From NCBI GenBank assembly GCA_016946835.1, contig JACVTC010000050.1, forward strand, positions 786,501-850,500: a DNA stretch of 64,000 bases, given 5' to 3'. The notes beneath the pieces were generated by a model that did not search any database, was not told the DNA's origin, and saw only the letters and a program-made list of their open reading frames with translations. The translations under genes were made by a program, and so were the position numbers. Below, piece by piece: positions 53,895 to 64,000 of the stretch; the first letter of the stretch is position 1, and each line of letters begins with the position of its first letter. This stretch comes from Neocallimastix lanati (nom. inval.) (Eukaryota > Neocallimastigomycota > Neocallimastigomycetes > Neocallimastigales > Neocallimastigaceae).

Positions 53895-54795
53895 GTAATA
53901 ATTATTTATTATTTATTATTTATTATTCAATTATTTTTTATTATTCACTTATTATTTATTATTTATTATTTATTATTCAATTAATGTTTATTATTCAATT
54001 ATTATTTATTATTCAATTATTATTTATTATTCAATTATTATTTATTATTCAATTATTATTTATTATTCAATTATTATTTATTATTCAATTATTATTTATT
54101 ATTCAATTATTATTTATTATTCAATTATTATTTATTATTTAATTATTATTTATTATTCAATTATTATTTATTACTCAATTATTATTTATTATTCAATAAT
54201 TTATTATTTATTATTTATTATTTATTATTTATTATTTATTATTTATTATTTATTATTTATTATTTATTATTTATTATTTATTATTTATTATTTATTATTT
54301 ATGATTTATTATTTATTATTTATTATTTATTATTTATTATTTATTATTTATTATTCAATAATTTATTATTTATTATTTATTATTTATTATTATTTTATTA
54401 TTTATTATTTTATTATTTATTATTTATTATTTATTATTTATTATTTATTATTTATTATTTATTATTTATTATATATGATTTATTATTTATGATTTATTAT
54501 TTATTATTTATTATTTATTATTTATTATTTATTATTTATTATTTATTATTTATTATTTATTATTTATTATTTATTATTTATTATTTATTATTTATTATTT
54601 AATATAATTTATGAATTATTTATTACTTATTTATTATTTACTATTTAATATAATTTATGATTTATGATTTATAATTTATTTATTTATTTATTATTTATTT
54701 ATTTATTTATTTATTATGATTTATGATTTATAATTTATTTATTTATTTATTATTTATTTATTTATTTATTATGATTTATGATTTATGATTTATGA
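53895..54795. repeat. Satellite-like block of 18-bp and 7-bp units
   Basis: From about 53990 to 54200 an 18-bp unit (CAATTATTATTTATTATT) repeats about ten times. From 54200 to 54600 it becomes a 7-bp TTATTTA array. After that come TTTA and GATTTAT variants to about 54795. Confidence 0.9.
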
Positions 54796-55830
54796 TCTTT
54801 TAATTATGAAAATTATTATTTAATAATTTATATTTTTCATAAATCATGATTAAAAATTTATATATTTCAAATATATTATAATATAAATTAATATATATAT
54901 TTGTTCAGCCTTCTTTTCAAAAAAATTTTTTTTTTCCAAATTATATATTTGTATTATTTTAATTACACAATAAAAAATATATTATACCTTCTAATTGAAT
55001 ATCATTTTCTACCAAAAATAAAATAAAATAAAATAAAAATAATAACAATTAGAAATAAAATATATTAAACTAACAAATTAAAAATTATTTTTTAATATAA
55101 AAATCTTTTTATTAATTACATAATATAATTCTAATCCTTTTAAACAAAAAATTGTAATCCTAAAATTTATTAATTACCATTTCAATACTTTGGTTACTCA
55201 AAAAACATGTTTTATTTTAATAAAGTTTAATTATTTAAAATACTTTTCTTTAATAAACATATATTACATTATAATAATATACAATTTATTAAAATAGCTA
55301 AAATAATGAATTATAAAATTATTACCTTTTATTATCAAAAAATATAATTAATACTTTAGTATATTATATTAAAATAAAATTGATTGCTTAAATAATATTA
55401 TTGTTGTTTTTAGTTGTTATTGATATTATTAATACTAACTATTGAATTTTTTTTTTTTTTTTTATAATTAAAAATTTGGAAAAGCAATAATTTTTATAAA
55501 AATATACAAATTTAATGATGAATGCATTTATTTTTGTAAGTTAATTTTTTTTCCAAATCATTAAAATCATAGATTTATATATATTTAAATTATTTAATCA
55601 TATTATATTTCAATATTTTAAATTAAATATGAATATAAAAATGAATAGGTCTATTTCAATTAATAAATGAAATTCAAAAGTGTATGATAAATTTTATATA
55701 CATTACATGATATTATTTAATAGATGTATAATAAATATTTATAATAATATCTTACTAAAATTATTAAAAAAAATTATTTTATTATTAAAAAATTAAGTAG
55801 TTATTGCTGTTTAATAGTTATTTATATCTT

Positions 55831-55833
<3 letters not shown>

Positions 55834-55876
<43 letters not shown>
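55834..55876. repeat. (AAT)n array
   Basis: About 14 units. Confidence 0.85.
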
Positions 55877-55877
<1 letters not shown>

Positions 55878-56216
55878 TTTCTTTTTAAAAACCACAATCT
55901 CTTATTAATTGTGTATTATTGATATAAATTCAATTAACTTTTTTTTTATTATGATATTAAATTTATAGTATTAATTTTAATTTAAAAATCATCAATGAAT
56001 ATTTAGAATTTAGATTATACTTTTATTAACAAAGTCATAATATTTATATTAAAATTAATTTTTTATATATTGTAATAAAAAAATCATTTTTTTATAACTA
56101 CTTATATTAATTATATTTTATTTCTAATATAAAAATAAAAATATATATATATATATATTATTTAATAAATAAGCAATGTTGAATATAAAAAAATTCTCAT
56201 TATCAGAATTAATTTA

Positions 56217-56229
56217 ATGTTTTTTATTT

Positions 56230-56265
<36 letters not shown>

Positions 56266-56362
56266 CATTTTTTATTTTTTATTTTTTATCTTTTATTTTT
56301 TATTTTTTATCTTTTATTTTTTATTTTTTATTTTTTATTTTTCATTTTTTATTTTTTATTTT
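56217..56362. repeat. 7-bp TTTTTAT array with variants
   Basis: Around 20 tandem TTTTTAT units with occasional C substitutions; a Phe/Tyr-rich reading over it is spurious. Confidence 0.88.
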
Positions 56363-56762
56363 ATTACTTTCTAAATTGATAAATATTAGTCATATTTATT
56401 ATATCAAGTAATATTTAAGGCTTTAAATTATAATTAAATTCAAAAAATTATAAAATTTAATATTTTTTAAAAATAATTGCTTAATATTTATATTATCTAT
56501 TTTGAAAAAATATGTGTTATGTATCATTATATTATATTGATTAGTATGAGGTCTATTTATTTATCAATTTATTATAAATGATATTTATAATTTTGTGAGT
56601 AATAAAAATAACAATAATAATGATTATAATATAAATTGTTATATGTTATATATTACGAATTATGATTAATTAAGATATAAATATTAATGGTATACTATCA
56701 AATTATCACTTTGAAATAAAATATATTTTCCTAATTTATATATTTTTTTAAAAAAAAAAAAA

Positions 56763-56985
56763 TAAAATACTATAAAATAAAATAAAATAAAAGAAATATG
56801 AACATAAAGTACATATTGAATAAAATAAAATAAAATAAAATTAAAATTAAAATAAAATAAAAGAAATTGAACATAAAGTACATATTGAATAAAATAAAAT
56901 AAAAGAAATTGAACATAAAGTACATATTGTATAAAATAAAATAAAATAAAAATAAAACAAAATAAAATAAATATTTAACCATAAA
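56763..56985. repeat. Tandem 40-60 bp repeat with ACATAAAGTACATATTG core
   Basis: The core occurs near 56812, 56871 and 56912, with a degenerate copy near 56981. The copies are spaced by AAAAT runs of varying length. Confidence 0.8.
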
Positions 56986-58573
56986 GTAAATTAAAAAAAA
57001 AAAAAAAAAAGACCAAATTAAAAATATTTTTTTATACGGAAAAAATACATATTAAATTTCACGTGAAAAGTTAAATTTTAATGCTTTTTTTACCAAACAA
57101 ATTTCTATAATAAAAATAATATAAATACTTTTTGTTAGTAGTTATAAAGATTTAATAAAAATATTAAAAAAATTGGTATTATTTATTTATACACTTTTCT
57201 GTGCCTGTATGTAATCAGGTAATTAAATTAGCTAAAAAGAATAACCATTCGTTATTTAACTCGCTTTTTTTCTTTTATTTTTAGTATATTAGATAAAGTA
57301 AAAAGAAAATAATTTGTAATACATAATATAAAATTAATAATTTAGTAATTTTTATTAACATTTTTTAAAAAAAAAATTATTTTATTGCATAAATTATCTT
57401 TGTTTTTTTTTTCTTTTCTTTTTTATTTTATTTATATATATTTATACTTATATAAATAACCTACAGAAGTTCGAAAAGCATATGAATATAAAATTCCAAT
57501 TTAAATAATAAAATAAAAAATTTCATTAATTATAACTAGCTTTTTGAAATTGTTAAATCAAACAAAAAGATTTTTTAATTATAAATTACTACATATTTTA
57601 AAAATTGTTAAATAAAGATTGACAAGTTTTATTTAGAAATATATTATATATAATTATAACAATATATATTATATATAATATATTTTTATTAATAATATAT
57701 TTTTATTATTGATACTTTAATAAAATAAAATTTATTATATAAAAAAATTTTTTTTTTTAAATGATAAATAAATAAAAAAAAAAAAAAAAAAAAAGATAAA
57801 TTAAAGTAACATTTTATGTATTAATAATTTCAAATTTTTACTACTATCACATTTAATAAATCACATATTTAATTTTTCTTAGATATTATTTTAAAATAAT
57901 AAAACATAAAAATTATTTAAATATAAATGAATATTTTAATTTACAAACCAAAAAAAAAGTTTTTTTTAATTTATCTATCAAATTGTTTTTTAAATACTAA
58001 ATATTTAATAGTATATTTTATAATTTTAAATATATTAATCATAGATATTTAAAGAATAATATTCATTTTTCTTTTTCTTTTATCATATCATCAAGCTTAA
58101 AAAGAAGATCTAACTGAAAATTCAAAAGTTCAGTTTAATTATATAATACATAGTTTATAATTTTTATAGAACATTTTATACCTAGTAACATGATATATAG
58201 TTTATAAAGTAATTAATAACTTTCTTAATATCAATAATTTGTTTAATATATCAATTTATATATATCTTAAATTATATTTAAATAATCCTTGAAAGAATAT
58301 TATTTATAGTCTTATTTTCAAATTTTATATATGAAAATTCTAAAATAGTTAATATATATTTATGTATTAATAACACTTTATATGGAATTTTTATTTATAT
58401 TTATATTTATCTATGTATATATATATATATCATAATTACATAATTACATAATTACATAATATAGAGAATTATTAAATATGTGAAATAATGATAGCAATTA
58501 ATATATAATAAAAATACAAAAACCTATCTTCAAAAAAAGTAAAACTATTAAAGTAACACAAATTCAAATTAAT

Positions 58574-58607
<34 letters not shown>

Positions 58608-58710
58608 CAAAATATTAAGTAAATATATTTATTATAAAAATTAAAAATTCTTTATAAGGTATATTTCAAAGTATTGATTCTATTAGTTTTATTAATATAT
58701 TTTAAATTTA

Positions 58711-59236
58711 ATGGATACAATTACAAAGATTTATAAAAAAATAAATATAATAAGAAGCCCTTATATGGAAATATTGCTAAGAATAACCATAATAATAGCT
58801 TCTTATCTTCAGTTTTGATTTACAGGAAATGTAATATCAGTTAATAGTCATTGATAATAATAGAATCCTTAAAGGTAAGAGATTAAAATATTTTCGATGT
58901 AGTACAGTATCATACCATCTAAGAAAACCCCTCCTTAAAATAGGCTGTGATTGTAAGAATCTGATCATTAATTTGGTTAACTTTGTTATCTTTGAATTAT
59001 TAATTAATTTAGATCCAGGATTATTTGAGAATGATTTTATAATCAAAATACTAATAAAAATACTTAAGAAGTTTAAGGCTCTTTTTCTTAATACGGACTA
59101 TGATGATATTAGTAATAAAGTTAAACGATCTTTTATTTTGATATTTATTCAGTATATTGATTGGATATCATATTTATTTACTATTAATAGTATATTGATA
59201 GATCTTAACTATGGACAAAAGCCCATTCTACAATAG
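58711..59236 (+). pseudogene. Decayed ORF of unknown family
   Basis: An ATG at 58711 starts MDTITKIYKKINIIRSPYME and stops at a TGA near 58817. The next frame is open from about 58837 to 59236 (VIDNNRILKGKRLKYF, LLKIGCDCKNLIINLVNF, FENDFIIKILIKILKKF). It has no ATG of its own. The base composition and 130 stop-free codons are unlike the surrounding desert. This looks like a gene or element fragment with one frameshift or a missed intron. I do not recognise it. Confidence 0.5.
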
Positions 59237-59793
59237 TTAGTATACTTAGTATCTATCTAGGCATACCCAAATAATTACTAAAATTTTGGTTTATACTGAA
59301 TTAAACGATATAAATTTGATTAATATTCAATTTAAATTTAACTTCTATATTATTATATAATATTTATTTTTTATCGACTTTTTTATTTTGAAAAGAACTT
59401 TACAAAAAAAAAAAAATAAAATAAAAAAAAATAAAAATTATTATAACTACCAAGATTTAAATGTGATATATAAAATATATTATTATATAATTCTATTTTT
59501 TATAAACCTTATTCTTTTGAGAAAATTTTAACAAAAAAAAAAAAAAAAAAAAAAATAAATAAATAAATAAATAAATAAAAATTATTAAAATTACCAAGAT
59601 TTAAATTTGATATATAAAATAAAGATGAAATATGAGAATTTATTTTAATTAACAAAATTATTTTTCATATTGATTCTTGTTATCGTTAATACAATGATAA
59701 ATTAAAAGATGTTTAAAAATTTTAATTTTTTTTTTTCGAGGTTATTAACCTTTTGATGTTTTGAAGAACAAGAAATGGTTTATGAAATACTGT

Positions 59794-59826
<33 letters not shown>

Positions 59827-61508
59827 CCACTAATTAGAACCCAATTTTATATTATATATAAAATTAGAAATAAAAAAAAAAGAATAAACATTCTTTTAAC
59901 ATATAGGAATGATATAATTGCTCAGTAATAGATATAACAATAATTATCATTAATATATTGAGAAGAAGAAAGTATTTATTTATAGTAACTTGAATAATTT
60001 AATGTAAATATTGGGTTATATATACGTATACGTATATAATGTTCAGTTTTATATTTATATATTTATATTAATAAATTTTTTTTTTTTTTTTTAAAAAAAA
60101 AAAACCCTAATATTTTATTATAGAAACGATGCTTCATAATAACTTTTTAAAAGCAGTTATTTATATTAATATATATTACTTTGAACTTTTTTGAACGCCA
60201 ATTGTTGTAAAAAAGAATTGTAATATTTGTTAACTTCTAAATCATTAAAATAGCCAAATAAAACATAAAACAAGTTATATTTATATTTTATATTTAATAT
60301 TTCAATATTTTATATATTTTATATATTTTATATATTTAATATTTAATATTTTATATTTTATATTTTATATATTATATTTAAAGTATAAATTTTTTAAAAA
60401 AAATTAATAATTGATTATAAAAATAATATTAACCTTTCAAAAATAAAATTAAAAAAAAAAAAAAAAAAAAAAAATTTAAAATTAAACTTTAATTTATATT
60501 AAAATTAAAGAATTAATATATAAAATAAATTAAATTTTAAAATATATATATATATATATTTTTTTTCAAATAATTAATCATAATTTTAATTCTATAATAT
60601 AAAAAAAAATTATAATCTAATAATCTATAAAAGATTGTCTCTTTTTTTTTTTTTTTTAATAAAAATCTTAAATCACTCTATTTAAAGTATTATAAATAAT
60701 ATCAAAATAAATGAAATAATTTAAAAATAAATATAATGCAATCTGAATTTTTATTAAAATATAGACTTATCACTTGTAAAATTTAAACTAATTTGATGCT
60801 AAAACTTGAATTTTAAATATATAATTATTAAAGAGGAATAATATTTATGTTTAAATGAATTTCTTTTATATGAAATATATATAAAAGAAAAAAGAGGAAA
60901 AAAAAATAATAAAATTTATTTGGTTAAAATAGTAATACCATATTTTTTTTTGCTTCTATTTAAATTTATTTTGGTTTTATTTTTATAAACGAATATATAT
61001 ATATATCTTAAATATATAATTGTGTAAAATAATAAAGCAACTTAATTTTCATAATAGTTAAATAAATAAAAAAAACGTTTCAAATTATATTACTAATATT
61101 TTTAACATTTAACAATAACAATAAATAATAATAAAAATACATAATTTTATAAAACATATTCAAAAAATCTTCATTAAATGAAGTTATTATTATTTCCTCT
61201 TTTAAAACAACAGTTAAAAAGTACATAGTTATCATATAATAAATTAAAATTTAACAAATTAAAAATAAAGAAAAAAAAAAAAAAAAAAAAAAAAAAGAAA
61301 GAAAGAAGAAAGAAAAAGGAAAAAAAATTTTTTTTACATACTTCAATTTTTTTCTTTTTTTATTTAAAAAAATATTAAATATTAAATATTAAATAAAAAA
61401 TATTTTTAGAAAATAGTTATTATAAAAAAGATAAATAATAAATTTAAAAAAAAAAATTAAGACAGCATTATATTTTTTCAAAAGAAAAGAGGAAAAAAAA
61501 CGACGAAA
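59237..61508. other. AT-rich intergenic stretch
   Basis: No gene is seen. Short direct repeats are visible: a tract reading ACCAAGATTTAAAT occurs at about 59449 and again at about 59594, each after an A-rich run. Confidence 0.55.
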
Positions 61509-61733
61509 ATGAGATACAGAATAAGAATGACAATTTTTGTTGTATTTGTCATCTTTTTTTCAGGTTTTATGTATAAACTACATAAAAATCAAGGTTCTTA
61601 TCATTTAATGGAAAGAGATATTAATGAAAATCAAAAAGATTATATTGAGAGACTTTTCAAGTATGCGGATGAGGATACTAGTTCTGATTCAAATGAAGAT
61701 AGTGAATATTACAATGGATATTATCAACAGTAA
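61509..61733 (+). CDS. Small single-pass membrane or secreted protein, 74 aa
   Basis: It starts MRYRIRMTIFVVFVIFFSGF: a basic N-end followed by a hydrophobic core, which is a signal anchor or signal peptide. An acidic, Ser/Asp-rich tail then ends in NGYYQQ. The context of the ATG is A-rich (CGAAA ATG). No family is recognised. It is short, but it has balanced codons and a clear topology, unlike the repeat ORFs nearby. A 3' exon cannot be excluded. Confidence 0.6.
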   Translation: MRYRIRMTIFVVFVIFFSGFMYKLHKNQGSYHLMERDINENQKDYIERLFKYADEDTSSDSNEDSEYYNGYYQQ

Positions 61734-63310
61734 TGAATAATACTATTAATGAAAATCTTTTGAGTCAATATATAATAAAAATGTATTAATTGTTTACCTA
61801 TTATCATGATAAACAACTATAATTAAATTTAAAGATGAACATAAAAAAAAATACAAAAAAAAAAAAAATAATAAAAATTTAATAATAAAAATATTCTATA
61901 TGAATATAATAATTAAAGGGAAAAAAATAGTACAAAAACTATTAAATTGCTATATTAAAATCATAATTATTACAATAATAATAATAATTATCGAATAAAT
62001 GAATAAATAAAATATACATATCAAAATTTATTGATATTACTATTACTATTTTCTATTATGTAAATATTAAAATTTTATTTTTATTTAAGAATATTTTAAT
62101 TTAAAAATATTAACTAAATTAATTTATTTAAAATGATACTTTTTCTCTTTCTTTCTTAATTCAAAATAAAATAAAATAAAATAAAAATAAAAAAAAATAT
62201 AATAACACCAATACCAATAAAAGATTCTTATTTTTTATAATTATTTTATTATTACATTTTCTCTATTAGTATAAATTTGGTAAAAAACTAAAAAAAAAAA
62301 AAAAAAAAAAAAAATAATTTAAACTGTCATTGTTAAAAGATTATTTTTTAATGATAGTTAAATTTATTTTAATACATATGAATATTAATTAATTAATAAA
62401 TATTATAATTAATTCAATGAACTTCAAAACTGTGATGATTATATATATATGATGATGATTTTATTTAATATTTTGGAATTTACTTTAAACTTTATTGTTT
62501 TTAAAAATAGCTCTATATTATACATGAAAACTATTCATCATTATATAGAGATATATAATTTTAAAAATAGTTTAATGTTATGGATATATATATAAATTTA
62601 TATTAATTATTATTTATTATTATTATCATTATTTTATTAAAAATAATACTTTTTTTATATATATAAATTTTGTAAAAAAAATTTTTATTTCTTTTTAGTT
62701 TTTTTTTTTTTTTATAAATATATAAATAAAAAAATAAAAAATCTAACTTATAAAAATAATTCTAATAAAATAGTTTATATATAATAGAACGATATTGACA
62801 TATGAAATACAAAACTTTTAATGAAGAAATTTCATTTTATATATTTAAATAGAAAAAAAAAAATTATAATTATATTATATAATAATAGAATATGTTAAAT
62901 ATTAAATAATTCTAATTTTTATAAAAAATAATATATATATATATATCATATCTATAATTAATATAAATATATATGGAATTTTTTTTTTTTTTTAAACTTT
63001 TTAATATTAAAATATTTTAATATTAAAAGTTTTTTTTTTTTTTTTTCTGTTTAAAAAAAAATATTTTTATATTTTTTTTTTCTCTTTGTATTTTTTTTCT
63101 TTTCTTTCTCTTTGTATTTTTTTTTCTGTTTAAAAAAAAAATTGTATAATTATTGAATTAATTAAATAATAAACTAAAAATATTTAATGATTAATAATAT
63201 TTCCCCATGATTTTTTATTTTATTTCTGATTTTTTTTTTTTTTTTTGTTTTTGTTTTTGTTTCATTTTTGTTTCATTTTTATTTTAATTTTAGCTTTTTA
63301 CTTCTTATTT
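61734..63310. other. AT-rich intergenic stretch
   Basis: No gene is recognised; it has T-rich and TTTTTG-type tracts near 63060-63290. Confidence 0.6.
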
Positions 63311-64000
63311 TTATTTTTCAAAACTAGGTTTCTCAGGATACATTCTATTTATAAAGTCAAATAAATTTTTAAAATAGTCTTTTTCATTACCTTGTAGTTT
63401 AATTGAGAAAAAGATAACGGAAGATTCTTCTATCATTTTATATTTTTCAAGATTTTTTGTTTGATTTCTATCTAAGGAATATGTTATAATTGTTTTACTA
63501 CGAACATTTGGTGAAACAATATCATAACCATAAAAGTTTATGGTACGATTTTCATTCAGTTTAATATTACTATATTCCCTATAAGCCTTTCCATCACCTC
63601 CAATAATTTCTGGGAAGAATGGATTAGCGGCTCCATATATATTAAATGATTGAATAGCATAGGTTGGAATAATATCTAAAGTATTTATAAATTTATGATG
63701 GATAGTTTCATCAACATATTTCTTGTATACATTACGAGATGGTTCAAATAAATCTCTATACCATGCATATGGTGTTCTTTCTATTTGACGAATGTTAATA
63801 GAATTTCCAAAAATTTCCTTAACAATACCATTCGTGTAATAGAGAGAAGCTTGATATTTCTTGAAATTCTTCAAAATTTTATTTTGGCTAATCTCAATAG
63901 CCTTTTCCGTACTATCATTAATTTTACCATTAAGATAATATTTTGGACTAAAATCTTTACTGAAAAATAGACGTGGATGAGTATAATTTTTGAAATAGTG
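63311..64000 (-). CDS. Unknown protein, C-terminal 229 residues
   Basis: The frame is open from the right edge to a stop at 63311, so the N-terminus lies outside the window. The TTG at 63874 is not a start; the reading continues through PRLFFSKDFSPKYYLNG at the edge. The visible part is well-mixed globular sequence (YAWYRDLFEPSRNVYKKYVD, NIYGAANPFFPEIIGGDGKA, INFYGYDIVSP), ending in a helical tail. I do not recognise the family. Confidence 0.8.
   Translation of the reverse strand, partial: HYFKNYTHPRLFFSKDFSPKYYLNGKINDSTEKAIEISQNKILKNFKKYQASLYYTNGIVKEIFGNSINIRQIERTPYAWYRDLFEPSRNVYKKYVDETIHHKFINTLDIIPTYAIQSFNIYGAANPFFPEIIGGDGKAYREYSNIKLNENRTINFYGYDIVSPNVRSKTIITYSLDRNQTKNLEKYKMIEESSVIFFSIKLQGNEKDYFKNLFDFINRMYPEKPSFEK

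Larger units (their letters stand above)
51559..58710. other. Gene-poor desert with AT satellites
   Basis: About 7 kb without any supportable gene on either strand. The ORFs that can be drawn are simple-repeat artefacts. It contains the repeats listed separately, and presumably the giant gene's promoter near 51560-52400. Confidence 0.6.

Noticed and set aside
54301-54492. Tyr/Ile-rich 63-residue ORF
   Set aside because: It is an open frame over the TTATTTA satellite.
59001-61000. tRNA or rRNA genes in the desert
   Set aside because: I searched by eye for A- and B-box tRNA motifs and any G+C-rich stem structure and found none.

Overview
ORGANISM. This is eukaryotic nuclear DNA with extreme A+T richness. 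It has short AT-rich GT-AG introns, long homopolymers, pure trinucleotide arrays and proteins full of poly-Asn. Two motile-cilium genes (an IQCH-like gene and DRC2/CCDC65) sit beside fungal-type Ty1/copia elements and an Asn-rich giant gene. This combination fits an anaerobic gut fungus (Neocallimastigomycota) best. Dictyostelium is compositionally similar but has no cilia, and Plasmodium has no copia elements. The assignment is an inference; no marker gene names the species. LAYOUT. 1-2819 (+): 3' part of a leucine-rich-repeat membrane protein, with one LRR per 72-nt exon. 3587-5003 (-): decayed fragment of the RNA polymerase I second-largest subunit. 5436-11609 (-): a complete young Ty1/copia element with identical LTRs, a 5-bp target duplication, gag, a +1-shifted pol, a polypurine tract and an unusual primer site resembling the inside of tRNA-Lys. 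13232-14560 (-): remnants of a multi-SH3 gene. 14806-15057: a perfect (ATT)n array. 15491-21897 (-): a 23-exon IQCH-like ATP-grasp/IQ gene with an extra acidic C-terminal tail. 22330-24614 (-): nine-exon DRC2, including a 16-nt microexon. 25157-28107 (+): a two-exon coiled-coil gene divergent from DRC2. 29274-33060 (+): a broken second copia family. 33932-39615 (-): a 16-exon DIS3/RRP44 exosome nuclease. 40056-40918 (-): a 5'-truncated LINE with poly(A) tail and 13-bp target duplications. 41268-51558 (-): a 3372-residue Asn/Ser-rich protein. 51559-61508: a gene desert with satellite-like AT repeats and one decayed ORF. 61509-61733 (+): a small membrane protein. 63311-64000 (-): C-terminal part of an unknown protein. 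HOW THE GENES RELATE. The 15.5-28.1 kb block looks like a ciliary neighbourhood: a nexin-dynein regulatory complex subunit, an IQCH-like protein, and a divergent coiled-coil gene that may share their promoter and role. DIS3 is an essential RNA exosome gene. For IQCH, DRC2, DIS3, the coiled-coil gene and the giant gene, I chose splice sites by eye; in each case the exon lengths sum to an exact multiple of three, which supports the models.
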